Origin: Syntrophaceae bacterium UBA7520
GTDB taxonomy: Bacteria; Desulfobacterota; Syntrophia; Syntrophales; Smithellaceae
Assembly: GCA_002478265.1 (NCBI GenBank)
Contig: DLNC01000009.1
Location: 3,914 to 67,913 of the forward strand
Reading direction: 5' to 3'
DNA length: 64,000 nt
Shown: in pieces, positions 7,001-16,998 of the stretch
How positions within the stretch are numbered: the stretch's first letter is position 1
How the letters are laid out: the number at the start of each line of letters is the position of its first letter
Translations under genes and position numbers: made by a program
The notes under the pieces: generated by a model
Database searches by the model: none
Told to the model about the DNA's origin: nothing
What the model saw: the letters and a program-made list of their open reading frames with translations, nothing else

Positions 7001-10000
7001 ATGAACGTCAGCAGAAGAGGTTTCTTGAAACTTTCCGGCGCTGTCACGGCAGTAAGCGGTCTGGGGCTCAGCCTCAAGGCAACCGCCGCCCACGCGAAGG
7101 AACTGAAAATCAAGTACGCTAAAGAAACCACAACCATTTGTCCTTATTGTTCCGTCGGCTGTAGTATTATCGTGTCCACGCGCGACGGCAAAGTGATCAA
7201 CACAGAAGGTGATCCGGACAGCCCCATTAACCGCGGCTCGCTTTGCAGCAAAGGCGGCTCGATTTATCAGATGGTGAATAATGAAAACCGTCTGAGCAAG
7301 CCTCTTTACCGCGCGCCGAACGCGACGGAATGGAAAGAGGTGGACTGGGAGTGGGCGCTTGATAAAATTGCCGAAAACATCAAAAAAAGCCGTGACGCCA
7401 GCTTCAAAAGAACTAACGCCAAAGGCGAGCTGGTCAACCGCACGGATGGAATTGCTTCCGTCGGCTCTGCGGCGCTGGATCTGGAAGAATGCTTCACGTA
7501 CCAAAAATTCTTAAGGGGGTTGGGCCTGGTCTATATTGAACATCAGGCCCGTATCTGACACAGCCCGACTGTACCGGCTCTGGCAGAGTCGTTCGGACGC
7601 GGCGCAATGACGAATCACTGGGTAGATATCCGCAACAGTGATGTTATTCTAATCATGGGCAGCAATCCTGCCGCCAACCATCCTATCGCTTTTAAATGGA
7701 TACAGCACGCCCTGGATAACAGGGGAGCTAAACTTTTATGCGTAGATCCCCGCTTTACTCAGTCAGCGGCTAAAGCGCATGTTTACGCTCCGCTGCGTTC
7801 AGGTACGGATATCGCTTTCCTGGGCGGGATGATTAAGTATATCATCGATAACAGACTATATTTTGAAGACTATGTAAAAAACTACACCAACGCCACTTTT
7901 CTGGTTAATCCGGCGCTTAAGCTTCCCGGAGAAAACCGCGGCGTCTTTTCCGGCCTGAAAGACGGTAAATACGAAAAAGACACTTGGTCGTACCAGACAG
8001 ACGCGGAAGGAGTCATCAAAAAGGACCCGTCCTTGAAAGACCCCAACTGTGTTTTCCAGCTTTTGCGCAAACAATATTCACGCTACAATATAGACGTTGT
8101 CTCCCGCATTACGGGCACACCCAAAGACAAACTTTTAGAAATTTACAAAATTTATGCGGGCACCGGCAGGCCCAACAGGGCAGGCAATGTTCTTTACGCG
8201 ATGGGCTGGACACAGCATACCGTCGGCGTGCAGAACATCCGCACCATGGCCATCATCCAACTACTTTTAGGAAATGTCGGCATTGCCGGCGGCGGCGTTC
8301 AGGCTATGCGCGGCGAATCGAACGTACAGGGCTCCACCGACCACGGCCTTTTGTTCCACATCTGGCCCGGTTATTTGGGTGCGCCTACGGCCTCGCTAAA
8401 AACCCTGGCGGACTTCAATGAAAAAAGAACTCCGAAAACCAAAGAAGCCAAATCACTGAACTGGTGGAAAAATTTCCCGAAATATTCGGCAAGTTTCCTG
8501 CGCTCCATGTATGGCACTAACGCCAGCTTGGAAGAAGCCTATCAGCTTCTGCCTAAGCTGGACGACGGCGCCAATTATTCCTGGCTCCAGCTTTTCGACG
8601 ACATGTACAAAGGAAAATTCACCGGCTTCTTTGCCTGGGGCATGAACCCGGCCTGTTCCGGCGCTCATTCCAACAAAGTGCGCCAGGCGCTGGGAAAACT
8701 TGACTGGCTGGTCAACGTAAATTTATTTGATAATGAAACCGGCTCTTTCTGGCGCGGTCCCGGCATGGATCCGGCGACAATCAAAACAGAAGTGTTCATG
8801 CTGCCCTGCGCAGCTTCCATCGAAAAGGAAGGAAGCATCGCCAACAGTGGGCGTCTTATGCAGTGGCGTTACAAGGCGGTCAATCCTCCGGGAGAAGCGC
8901 TGCCGGACGGCGACATCATGAGCGAACTTTTCTTCCGGGTGAGAAAGCTCTATCTGCAAAAGGGCGGGCCGAACAGCCAGGCAATTACCAAACTGACCTG
9001 GCCCTATGGAAAGTTTGAAGGCAAGCATTTCCACTATAATCCCCGCCTGGTAGCGGCGGAAATTAACGGCCGCTTCCTGCAGGATAAGACTGTGGAAAAT
9101 CCCACGAAGAAGGGAGAATTCAAAACATTTAAGAAAGGCGATCTTGTTCCGGCGTTTGCCTGGCTGCAGGACGACGGCTCCACATCCTCAGGCGCGTGGA
9201 TCTACTGCGGCTCGGTAAGCGACAAAGGCATTCTTGGTATGCGGCGCATCACGAAAGATGAATCGCGCATCGGCATTTATCCCGAATGGGCATGGAGTTG
9301 GCCGGTCAACCGCAGGATTATCTATAACGGCGCTTCTGTCGATCTCAGTGGTAAGCCGTGGGATCCTACCCGCGCGGTCATCAAATGGGACGGTGAAAAA
9401 TGGACAGGCGATGTACCCGACGGCGCGGGCAATCCCGGCTCCGGCAGGCCGCCTTTCATCATGAAACCGGACGGTGTCGCCAGTCTCTACGGACCCGGTC
9501 TGGCCGACGGCCCTTTCCCCGAGCACTACGAACCGCTGGAATGCCCGGTGGAGAAAAACCTGCTGTCACCGCAGAAAAACAACCCGACCATCAAGCGATT
9601 TGACAAACCGGGTGTCGGCTCCGATTTGGATGTTTATTCCGGCGTCGATACCTGCGATCCACGCTATCCGTTTGTCGCCACCACCTACCGCGTCAGCGAG
9701 CACTGGCAGACGGGCGTCCTCACCCGCTGGTGTCCGTGGCTGGCGGAAATGCAGCCCGGCATGTTTGTGGAAATGAGCAAAGAGCTGGCGGAAGAAAGAG
9801 GAATTAAAAACGGCGATAAGTGTATTGTACGTACTCCTCGCGGCGAAGTAGAAGCGATAGCCATTGTGACGCCACGCTTCAAACCGCTGGTTGTCGACGG
9901 CAACGATATACATCAAATCGGCCTTCCCTGGCATTACGGCTGGATTACCACTAAAAACCGCAAATACGATAAAGGCGACAAAAAAGCGGAGGTATTTACT

Positions 10001-10108
10001 TCCGGTGACGCGGCAAACCTCCTGACCCCGACGATCGGAGACGCCAACACGATGATACCGGAGAGCAAAGCCTTCATGGCCAATGTTGTAAAGAAGGGGG
10101 TGAAATAA
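7001..10108 (+). CDS. fdhA: Selenocysteine-containing formate dehydrogenase, catalytic (alpha) subunit
   Basis: The gene encodes about 1035 residues when the in-frame TGA at 7556-7558 is read as selenocysteine (residue 186). The enzyme oxidises formate to CO2 (or the reverse) at a Mo/W bis-MGD centre. ATG 7001 has a GAAAGGAG ribosome site. Residues 2-30 form a twin-arginine signal (SRRGFLK), so the folded protein is exported. CPYCSVGC near residue 46 begins the [4Fe-4S] ligand set. The sequence around the TGA (EHQAR-I-Sec-HSPTVPAL) is the standard formate dehydrogenase active-site context, with the His that follows Sec. After the TGA the same frame continues into GSNPAANHP and other family blocks. 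Gene callers will split it at 7558. fdhB follows after 1 base. Confidence 0.95.
7556..7600 (+). promoter_or_regulatory. Bacterial SECIS element overlapping the fdhA UGA
   Basis: Directly after the UGA, bases 7566-7570 (CGACT) pair with 7587-7591 (AGTCG). Inside, CC (7574-7575) pairs with GG (7582-7583), leaving a GGCUCU apical loop, similar to the GGUCU loop recognised by SelB in E. coli fdhF. Position and shape support decoding of UGA as selenocysteine. The host must therefore carry selA, selB, selC and selD, none of which is in this window. Confidence 0.75.
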
Positions 10109-10109
10109 C

Positions 10110-10913
10110 ATGTCCGAGATGATTAAATTATACGATGATTCCAAGTGTACCGCGTGCAGAGGATGTCAGCTGGCCTGCAAACAGTGGAACGAGCTGAAAG
10201 CGGGACAGACCGAGCAGCGGGGAACCTACCAGAACCCCCCGACTTTGCAGCCCAACACTTACATGATTATCCATTTTCAGGATTACGCTTCGCCGGAAGG
10301 AGAGATTAAATGGCTTTTCCGTAAGGAAGCATGTATGCACTGCACAGACGCGGCCTGCGTAACCGTTTGCCCCAGCGGCGCTCTTCATTATAACAGAGAG
10401 CTGGGAACAGTAGGCTTGGACAGGGAAAAATGCATCGGCTGCAAGGAATGCGTCGCGGCGTGTCCCTTTGAAGTTCCCAAATACGATTCCAAAACGGACA
10501 AAGTATATAAATGCGACATGTGCGAAAGCCGGATTACCAATAAGCTGGAGCCGGCCTGCGTGAAGGCCTGTCCCACCGGCGCTCTTAAATGGGGCGAAAA
10601 AGATGCGATGCTGCAGCTTGCGGCCAAGCGCGTCGAAAAACTGGGCGGCAACGCCGCCATTTATGGCGACCAGTTTGTGGGTGGCACACACTTTATGTAT
10701 GTGCTGAAAGAAGGAAAAGATGTTTACGCGGACATCCACAAAAACCCCAGAGTGCCTCTGTCCGTGATTCTGTGGAAAAAATGGCTCAAGCCCTTGAGCT
10801 TGTTGGCCGCGGGCGGCGTGGTCGGCGGATCGCTTCTGCACTACATTTTGCACGGCCCGAAACGGCCTGATCCGGAGCCCGGCGATGAAGTAAAGAAGGA
10901 AGGGAGGAAATAA
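10110..10913 (+). CDS. fdhB: Formate dehydrogenase iron-sulfur (beta) subunit
   Basis: The 267-residue protein carries four [4Fe-4S] cysteine sets (CTACRGCQLAC near residue 14; CMHCTDAACVTVCP; CIGCKECVAACP; CDMC...CVKACP). It passes electrons from the FdhA active site toward the membrane cytochrome. A C-terminal hydrophobic helix (about residues 230-248, LLAAGGVVGGSLLHYILH) anchors it in the membrane with the clusters outside, as in FdnH. It has no signal peptide and would be exported with FdhA. It begins 1 base after fdhA and ends 2 bases before fdhC. Confidence 0.95.
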   Translation: MSEMIKLYDDSKCTACRGCQLACKQWNELKAGQTEQRGTYQNPPTLQPNTYMIIHFQDYASPEGEIKWLFRKEACMHCTDAACVTVCPSGALHYNRELGTVGLDREKCIGCKECVAACPFEVPKYDSKTDKVYKCDMCESRITNKLEPACVKACPTGALKWGEKDAMLQLAAKRVEKLGGNAAIYGDQFVGGTHFMYVLKEGKDVYADIHKNPRVPLSVILWKKWLKPLSLLAAGGVVGGSLLHYILHGPKRPDPEPGDEVKKEGRK

Positions 10914-10915
10914 CG

Positions 10916-11584
10916 ATGAAACCAAAACCAGGAATGATTAAAGCGACAAGCGGCTATGAGCGATTTGTCCACTGGATGCTGGCTATTTCCTGCCTGCTTT
11001 TGTGTTACACCGGACTGGGCATGATGTTTGAGTCCCTTAATTTCCTCGGCGTGATTATGGGCGGTCTGAAAGGATTAAAAGTTGTCCATAACTTCACGGC
11101 GATTATCTTTACCGTGGCGCTGATTCTGGCCATCCAGATGTGGTGGCGTGAGGCGGGTATTTTTGTCTTTCCCGAAGACTGGGAATGGATAAAAGCCGCC
11201 GGCGGTTATCTGTGGAAGGTTGATCACGTGGCGGAAGTGGGCAAGTACAATCCCGGCCAGAAGATGTTTTTCCTCACCGTGGCCTTATTCGGCGCGCTGA
11301 TGGTGGTCACGGGCTTCTTCATGTGGCTGCAGCCCGCGTTTTTGCCGATCGAAGCGCTGCGCTGGATGTATCCGCTGCACGTGCTGGGCTTTGTGGTGAT
11401 CTTTGCCTTTTTCTTCATTCACCTGTATCTGGGAACCATCGGTTCACCCGGATCGCTCCCCGCGATGACCAATGGCTGGGTGACCAGAGCCTGGCTCAAG
11501 AAACAGCACCCCAAGTGGCTTAAAGAGATGGAGCATGAAGGAACGCTAGTGGTCTATAAAGGTGGCGATAAGAAAAAAGTTTAA
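10916..11584 (+). CDS. fdhC: Formate dehydrogenase cytochrome b556 (gamma) subunit
   Basis: This is a 222-residue membrane protein with four transmembrane helices, typical of FdnI/FdoI. Candidate heme ligands are His residues in ERFVHWMLAISC (helix 1), VVHNFTAIIF (helix 2), and YPLHVLGFVVI plus FFIHLYLGTIG (helices 3-4). It links the periplasmic dehydrogenase to quinone, so the complex could feed electrons into, or draw them from, the quinone pool. It is the last gene of the fdh operon and is followed by a strong terminator. Confidence 0.93.
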   Translation: MKPKPGMIKATSGYERFVHWMLAISCLLLCYTGLGMMFESLNFLGVIMGGLKGLKVVHNFTAIIFTVALILAIQMWWREAGIFVFPEDWEWIKAAGGYLWKVDHVAEVGKYNPGQKMFFLTVALFGALMVVTGFFMWLQPAFLPIEALRWMYPLHVLGFVVIFAFFFIHLYLGTIGSPGSLPAMTNGWVTRAWLKKQHPKWLKEMEHEGTLVVYKGGDKKKV

Positions 11585-11611
11585 CTTATAAATTAATCCA
11601 TCGGTAATATT

Positions 11612-11648
11612 AAAAAGGCCGGAAAAAACACGTTTCCGGCCTTTTTTT
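11612..11648 (+). terminator. Rho-independent terminator after fdhABC
   Basis: The stem AAAAAGGCCGGAAA pairs with TTTCCGGCCTTTTT around a short loop and is followed by a T run. It closes the fdh operon 28 bases after fdhC and may also serve the convergent minus-strand gene. Confidence 0.88.
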
Positions 11649-11733
11649 ATTTTACAATTTTAAAAAATATTTTTTGCTTTTTGACGAGCGGCCTTACGCG
11701 CAAGCTCATACAAAACTGTTTAAATGTATAATT

Positions 11734-12293
11734 TCAAATCCGGCAATTGCTGGTAAAACCTGCCGGTGGAACGCCGAGAGCCTGTAAAAACCGCGCCCAA
11801 TAATTAACCTGCGCGGCGGTGCCTGCCAAAATAACAATTTCCCTTTCTGTGAAATTTTCTTTCAGAATATCAATAAAACTTTGTGAAAAAGAAAGAGGTG
11901 ATTCAGAAATAAGCCGGGCGTATTTAACGGCAATTTTTTCTCTTTGGGAGAAAGTAGGTGTCTTTTCAACTTCCGCTTTGCCTTGCAAGGCGGATAACTC
12001 ATCCGCAGATATCCCGTATTTTGCATACTCCTGCGAATTCATGTCGATGCAGAAGGGACAGGCGGCTGCAAATGATGCCTGAAGCCGAACCAACTTTAGC
12101 AAGCGCTGGGTGAGACTGGCGTCCCGATGTGCGCTATCAACGCCTCGAGTATTCCCGAACCAACAGCAATCTTGGGATACCAGGCCAGAAGCCGCGCGGG
12201 AAGAAGATCGCGGCCGGTTATTTTCCTGCTGATCCAGATACCGATTTTCAAGTAAAAAGGAATTTTCTCCGGCGGGGCGATAAAAGCTTCCAT
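11734..12293 (-). pseudogene. AhpD/carboxymuconolactone decarboxylase-like gene, frameshifted
   Basis: Two overlapping minus-strand frames make one family protein. The first, from ATG 12293 (AAAGGAGTT upstream), encodes MEAFIAPPEKIPFYLKIGIW...LEALIAH and then runs into a stop. The second continues with RDASLTQRLLKLVRLQASFAAACPFCIDMNSQEY, the CxxC-type active-site region of AhpD-like proteins. The shift lies near 12110-12115, where CACAT would restore the frame if it read CAT, that is, a 2-base (CA) gain. Intact relatives are peroxidase-like or decarboxylase-like, usually annotated only by domain. It may be a real pseudogene or an assembly error. Confidence 0.75.
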
Positions 12294-12352
12294 AATTAAC
12301 TCCTTTGTCAAGACATTAGGCAAATTGCAGTTACCGGAATTCTTTGCTTTTA

Positions 12353-12892
12353 CTATTTTACGATTTTGAAAATTTCCCTGGCTTTGGGATCGGCGGCGCT
12401 GCGCAGGAGCTCAAATAAAACCATTTCCGTGCTGGCGATTTGCGCGCCCACGCTTTTCATGGCATTGATTCCTATCTGACGATTTTCCGGCGTGCGCGAG
12501 GATACAGCGTCGGCCACCAGATGCACGCTGTAGCCGTTGGCGAGTAGTTCCAGCGCGGTCTGATAAACACAAACATGGGTTTCAATTCCGGTTAAAACAA
12601 CATGGCGGCGGCTCAGTGATTCAAGATGTTCACCAAACTGCTCGTTGGGCCAGCAGCTGAAACTTTCTTTAGCAATGGGCGCTATACCATCCAGTTCCGC
12701 GGCAATTGCAGGCAGGGTTTTGCCAAGTTTTTCCGGCGTCTGCTCAGTAATAATAATGGGCAAACCCAGCGTTTTAAATCCCTTAATCAGTTTGATGTTG
12801 TTGGCGAAAAGATTATCTTTATCAAACATCGCCTGGGCAAGATTGCCCTGGATATCGATGATAACCAAAACGGCGGCGGCGCGGCTGAGCAT
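12353..12892 (-). CDS. Isochorismatase-family cysteine hydrolase
   Basis: The 179-residue protein has the family catalytic triad: Asp in VLVIIDIQGNL, Lys in APIAKESFSCW, and Cys in LTGIETHVCVYQTA. It resembles the YcaC branch rather than nicotinamidases. Substrates of this branch are mostly unknown. It lies at the downstream end of the minus-strand catabolic island but is separated from its neighbours by about 60-200 bases, so a role in the same pathway is uncertain. Confidence 0.85.
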   Translation of the reverse strand: MLSRAAAVLVIIDIQGNLAQAMFDKDNLFANNIKLIKGFKTLGLPIIITEQTPEKLGKTLPAIAAELDGIAPIAKESFSCWPNEQFGEHLESLSRRHVVLTGIETHVCVYQTALELLANGYSVHLVADAVSSRTPENRQIGINAMKSVGAQIASTEMVLFELLRSAADPKAREIFKIVK

Positions 12893-13088
12893 GAAATATC
12901 TCCAGAAATTTAATCAGCTAAGTTTCTTTGCAAAAATCCTGTATTACTTTTGCATAGATCCGGAACCATGGACAAAGCGTGTAACCTTTTGAGATTGCCG
13001 CGCCCCATTCGGGAGCTCGCAATGACCGAAAAATATTTTGCAAAGCCTCTCTGATTTTATTTTCCAAAAAATCAGCAAACGTCAAGAA

Positions 13089-13955
13089 TTATTTATTATC
13101 GGCAAAAAAATCAGCAATTAAAGGGTTAATCCGGTCCGCCGCTTCGTGCTGAATCCAGTGGCTCACCTTGGGAAATTTAATCAGCTTGCCCTGTTTGCAG
13201 TAAGCCATGCTTTTATCGGCCATCTCCGTGAGCATCGCCACGTCTTCTTCTCCCCACATTAAAAGCATGGGCACGGTGACGTCAAAACTCTGCGGCGGCT
13301 CCTGCTTGGTCTGTATCATCGCGCGATACCAATTGACCATCGCCGTAAAAGCGCCGGGCTGTGAAAAAGCTTTCCGGTACTCTTCAAGCTCCGCCGCTGC
13401 AAAAGCGCCGGTGTTGGCCGACGATGTAATCATGTCCAGCACCCATTGATAATTGGTGGCGGCGGCCAGTTTATCTACCGCGCCGGGAAGCTGAAAATAA
13501 AAAATATACCAGCTCTTTTTCATCTGCTCAACTTCGGTAAAAACGGTTTTGGCCATAACTTTGGGATGCGGCACATTCAGTATTACCAGTTTTTGCAGAA
13601 GCTGCGGGTATTTGAGCGCCACCCACCAGGAAACAGACGCTCCCCAGTCGTGTCCGACCAAAAATATTTTATCGCGCCCGTAGGAGTCAATAAGGCCCAC
13701 AATATCTTTGGCCAGTTCATCTATTTTGTATGAAGCAACGCCTTCGGGTTTGTCGCTTAAATTGTAACCGCGCTGATCAGGCGCGACAACGAGATAACCT
13801 TTATCCGCGAAGTAATCAATCTGTTTGCGCCATGCATACCAGAATTCCGGAAACCCGTGCAGAAACAAAATCATGGGCCCGTCCGCCGGGCCTGCTTCCA
13901 TTACGTGCAGTTTCACGCCGTTGGTTTGAATAAAGCGTTCGCGCAGATTTTTCAT
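13089..13955 (-). CDS. Alpha/beta hydrolase, epoxide-hydrolase-like
   Basis: The 288-residue protein shows the oxyanion motif FLHGFPEFWYAWR, nucleophile elbow LVGHDWGAS (Asp nucleophile, as in epoxide hydrolases and haloalkane dehalogenases rather than Ser esterases), a late acid in LMWGEEDVAML, and catalytic His in KVSHWIQHE. Cap-domain tyrosines are present in the middle. It probably opens an epoxide or removes a halide by water attack. The ATG at 13955 has GAGGG seven bases upstream. The stop of the preceding OYE-type gene is only 15 bases away, so the two are likely co-transcribed. Confidence 0.85.
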   Translation of the reverse strand: MKNLRERFIQTNGVKLHVMEAGPADGPMILFLHGFPEFWYAWRKQIDYFADKGYLVVAPDQRGYNLSDKPEGVASYKIDELAKDIVGLIDSYGRDKIFLVGHDWGASVSWWVALKYPQLLQKLVILNVPHPKVMAKTVFTEVEQMKKSWYIFYFQLPGAVDKLAAATNYQWVLDMITSSANTGAFAAAELEEYRKAFSQPGAFTAMVNWYRAMIQTKQEPPQSFDVTVPMLLMWGEEDVAMLTEMADKSMAYCKQGKLIKFPKVSHWIQHEAADRINPLIADFFADNK

Positions 13956-13970
13956 GGACATACCCTCTTT

Positions 13971-15929
13971 TCAAATTTCCCAGGCGGCCTTGGCGCCGTC
14001 GGTTGTGGCTTCAATGATTCTGCGGGGCGCCGAAGCGTCGCCGACAATAAAATGACGGATATTCTTTTTGGCCAGCATGTCTTTGAGTTCATTTCTTGGC
14101 GTCACGCCGATCGCCACAATCACCTGATTGACGGGGGAGAGTTTCTGCTCCTCGCCTTTTTTGTTGACGATTACGCAATTTTCTTCAATCTTTTTAACCG
14201 TGGTGCCCAGCAACAGCTTGATGCCCGCCGCCTGAAGCCGGCGATACAGCATCTGGCCATGCGCCGCCTGCGGCAGGACCGGAGGTTTCGGCAGCATTTC
14301 CACAATGGTTATGTCCTTAACGCCTTTTTCGCGCAGGTAATCCGCTGTCTCCATGCCCACCAGACCGCCACCGATCACCACAACGTGATCGCGCCCCTTA
14401 ATTTCGCCATCGAGTATCTGCCAGGCATCACAGACCACGGAGCTTCCGATTCCTTCCGCCGGACAGGCGGTTTTGTCCGCACCGATGGCCAGAATTACCG
14501 CTTCGGGTTTCCCTTTTTCGATCATTTCTTCCGTGACGTTTGTAGCGAGTTTTATTTCCACGCCTTGCCGTTTGCATTTATCCGTCAGGGTTTTGATATA
14601 CTTGTCGTAAACTTCCTTATGCGGCGCTTTGGCGGCGTAACGAACATTGCCGCCGGTCTGTTTATCACGCTCAAATAAAGTGACCTTGTGGCCTAATCTG
14701 GCCGCCTCGGAAGCGGCGGTAAGGCCCGCGGGGCCAGCGCCAATCACCCAAACTTTACGGCTGGCTTTAGCGGGTCCTTCCGGATAAATCAGCTCCTGAC
14801 CCGTCTGCGGATTTATCGCGCAGCGAATCGGTTGCAGTTCGATGGAGAGCCGCTCGATGCAGCCCTGATTGCAGGCCAGACACTCCAAGGTGTATTCGGG
14901 ATGTCCTTCCACGGCGTTTTTCAAAAAGTCGGGGTCGGCCAGATGCTGACGCGCCACGGCAATCATGTCCGCGTCGCCTCGCGCGATAACGTCATTCATT
15001 AAAAACGGGTCCGTATAGCGGCCGACGGAAATCACCGGCACGGAGCTTACCTCTTTAACTTTTCTGGCCAGATGAGCCTTGAAGCCGGGAGCGTATTCCA
15101 CCGGCGCGCTGGCATTGGGCGCGTCGATATTCACCTCCGGGCTGCCGTGTGTGCCAAAGGAGACATGGATGATATCCGCGCCGGCGGCAACTAGGTCCGG
15201 AACAATTGTCTGTATATCGGATATCGTGTATCCGTCCTTGATGCATTCTTCTCCGGAGATACGGATGGATATGGGAAAATCATTGCCGACATTTTTGCGC
15301 GCGGACTTTATGCATTCCACCATAAAAGTGGCGCGGCCGCGGATATCGCCGCCGTATTTGTCGGTGCGCTTATTGGAATGAGCGGAAAGAAACTGCATCA
15401 GAAGATAACCGTGCGCGCCGTGGAGTTCCACCGCGTCAAAGCCGGCTTTTTTCGCGCGTAGCGCAGCCGTGCCGAAAGCGTCAATCGTTTCTTCGATTTC
15501 GGCATGGGTCATCTCCCGGGGCGCGCCCAGAAAGCCGAAAATATAACTGGGAATTGCCGACGGCGCTATCGCCTGCTGTTTTTTCAGCTTGGTGTAGCTT
15601 TCCCGCCCGCAATGATGAAGCTGCATGGCGATTTTCCCGCCTTCTTCATGAACCACCTGGGCGAATCTGCTCAAGCCGGGTATGAATTTGTCATCCCAGA
15701 CACCAAGTTCGCTGGGGTTAATTTGACCGGCGGGAGTTACCGCGGTTATCTCCGTGATAATCAGCCCCGCGCCGCCTTGCGCCCGGCGTTTGATATAGGC
15801 CACATTGGCGTCACTCACCGTGCCGTCGGGATTACCTAGCGATGTTCCCATCGGCGGCATGACCACGCGGTTTTTCAGCTCCAGTGATTTTATTTTTATC
15901 GGTTGTAATAAATTGTTTAACTTTCCCAT
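13971..15929 (-). CDS. Old Yellow Enzyme/2,4-dienoyl-CoA reductase-type NADH:flavin oxidoreductase
   Basis: The 652-residue protein has the three-part layout of 2,4-dienoyl-CoA reductase: an N-terminal FMN TIM barrel (LKNRVVMPPMGT; HGAHGYLLMQFLS; YGGDIRGRATF), a [4Fe-4S] cysteine cluster (CLACNQGCIE...CAIN around residues 345-370), and C-terminal FAD and NAD Rossmann parts (VWVIGAGPAGLTAA; VVVIGGGLVGMETA). It reduces carbon-carbon double bonds of conjugated substrates such as dienoyl-CoA or enones with NAD(P)H. Next to four 4-hydroxyacyl-CoA dehydratase-like genes, an unsaturated acyl-CoA substrate is plausible but not shown. Confidence 0.9.
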   Translation of the reverse strand: MGKLNNLLQPIKIKSLELKNRVVMPPMGTSLGNPDGTVSDANVAYIKRRAQGGAGLIITEITAVTPAGQINPSELGVWDDKFIPGLSRFAQVVHEEGGKIAMQLHHCGRESYTKLKKQQAIAPSAIPSYIFGFLGAPREMTHAEIEETIDAFGTAALRAKKAGFDAVELHGAHGYLLMQFLSAHSNKRTDKYGGDIRGRATFMVECIKSARKNVGNDFPISIRISGEECIKDGYTISDIQTIVPDLVAAGADIIHVSFGTHGSPEVNIDAPNASAPVEYAPGFKAHLARKVKEVSSVPVISVGRYTDPFLMNDVIARGDADMIAVARQHLADPDFLKNAVEGHPEYTLECLACNQGCIERLSIELQPIRCAINPQTGQELIYPEGPAKASRKVWVIGAGPAGLTAASEAARLGHKVTLFERDKQTGGNVRYAAKAPHKEVYDKYIKTLTDKCKRQGVEIKLATNVTEEMIEKGKPEAVILAIGADKTACPAEGIGSSVVCDAWQILDGEIKGRDHVVVIGGGLVGMETADYLREKGVKDITIVEMLPKPPVLPQAAHGQMLYRRLQAAGIKLLLGTTVKKIEENCVIVNKKGEEQKLSPVNQVIVAIGVTPRNELKDMLAKKNIRHFIVGDASAPRRIIEATTDGAKAAWEI

Positions 15930-16072
15930 AATTGTTCTCCTTTTCCATAAGGATGGCCACAGATCGTTCTCGGCATTCGAAAATAAATGATCATCCCTTT
16001 TCTCTTTTAAATCTGGCAGTCCATAAAAGCGCGAGTAAAAGACGGCGCTTTAATCATAAAGGAAACAATTTA

Positions 16073-16882
16073 TCATTTTTCCGCAACCAGAATATTGCCG
16101 AGAAGAATGCCCCCGTCAATGATAATTTCCGTACCCGTGGTATAATTGGATGCATCCGATGCCAAATATACAGCCGCGCCGGCGATTTCTTCGGGTTTGC
16201 CGATGCGTCCGGTGGGCAGAGATTTTTCCAGGGCCTCTCTGGCCTTTTTCGCCTCTTCCGGAGACAGATGGAACCAGTGTGAATTCATCATCTTGGTGTC
16301 AATCGGACCCGGGGCGATGGTATTAACCTGGATATTGGCTCCGGCCAATTCCATAGCAAAGGATTTGGTTATCATCCGGCAACCGGCCTTGGAAATGGAA
16401 TAAACACTCACGCCCGGCTCCGGTTTAAAACCATCAACAGAAGCGACATTGATGATTTTTCCGCCGCCCTGCTTTTTCATGATTTTAGCCACGGCTTGGC
16501 TGGTGAAATAGACGCCTTTCAGATTGAGATTCATTATAGTGTCCCAGAGGCGTTCATCGGAATCCAAAACAGAAGCCATCGCGGGGCTCGCTCCGGCATT
16601 GTTTACCAAAATGTCAATCCTTTTGTATTTTTCCAAAACAGTGTTGACCATTTTCTGTATTTCTTCATATTTGCCCAGATGCGACTGCAGCGGCATCGCT
16701 TCGCCGCCGGCGGCTTTGATTTCCTTGGCGGTCGCTTCCAGATCTTCCATCTTGCGGCTGGTGACGACTACTTTGGCTCCGGCTTTGGCCAATCCAAAAG
16801 CAATGGCCTGACCGATCCCGCGCCCGCCGCCGGTGACAATGGCGACCTTACCCTTCAGTGAAAAATGATTTAAATCGAACAT
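16073..16882 (-). CDS. Short-chain dehydrogenase/reductase
   Basis: The 269-residue SDR has the cofactor motif TGGGRGIG, the NNAGA motif, and the catalytic Ser (NVASVDG) and YSISK. The C-terminal GRIGKPEEIAGAAVYLASDASNYTTGTEIIIDGG is the usual family end. Basic residues after the first strand (VVTSRK) suggest NADP preference, though weakly. It probably interconverts a hydroxy and keto group in the pathway of the surrounding island. It lies 117 bases after the tandem abfD-like pair on the same strand. Confidence 0.9.
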   Translation of the reverse strand: MFDLNHFSLKGKVAIVTGGGRGIGQAIAFGLAKAGAKVVVTSRKMEDLEATAKEIKAAGGEAMPLQSHLGKYEEIQKMVNTVLEKYKRIDILVNNAGASPAMASVLDSDERLWDTIMNLNLKGVYFTSQAVAKIMKKQGGGKIINVASVDGFKPEPGVSVYSISKAGCRMITKSFAMELAGANIQVNTIAPGPIDTKMMNSHWFHLSPEEAKKAREALEKSLPTGRIGKPEEIAGAAVYLASDASNYTTGTEIIIDGGILLGNILVAEK

Positions 16883-16925
16883 GGCTTAATTCTCCTTAGC
16901 TGTTATTGCATATTTTGTTCGCACA

Positions 16926-16951
16926 CCTGACCGGTTTTGGCGCCGGTCAGG
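16926..16951. terminator. Strong hairpin between SDR and abfD-like genes
   Basis: CCTGACCGG (16926-16934) pairs perfectly with CCGGTCAGG (16943-16951). There is no good T run on the minus strand, so this could be a weak terminator or an mRNA-stabilising or processing hairpin at the 3' end of the tandem abfD-like genes. Confidence 0.45.
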
Positions 16952-16998
16952 CGCAGAATGTTTATCTTTTTAAAAACCCGGCTTGCCGACAGATTTTT

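Noticed and set aside
13857..14678. 273-codon plus-strand frame
   Set aside because: It lies wholly antisense to the OYE-type and alpha/beta-hydrolase genes, and its sequence is rich in His/Arg/Phe as expected of an antisense frame.
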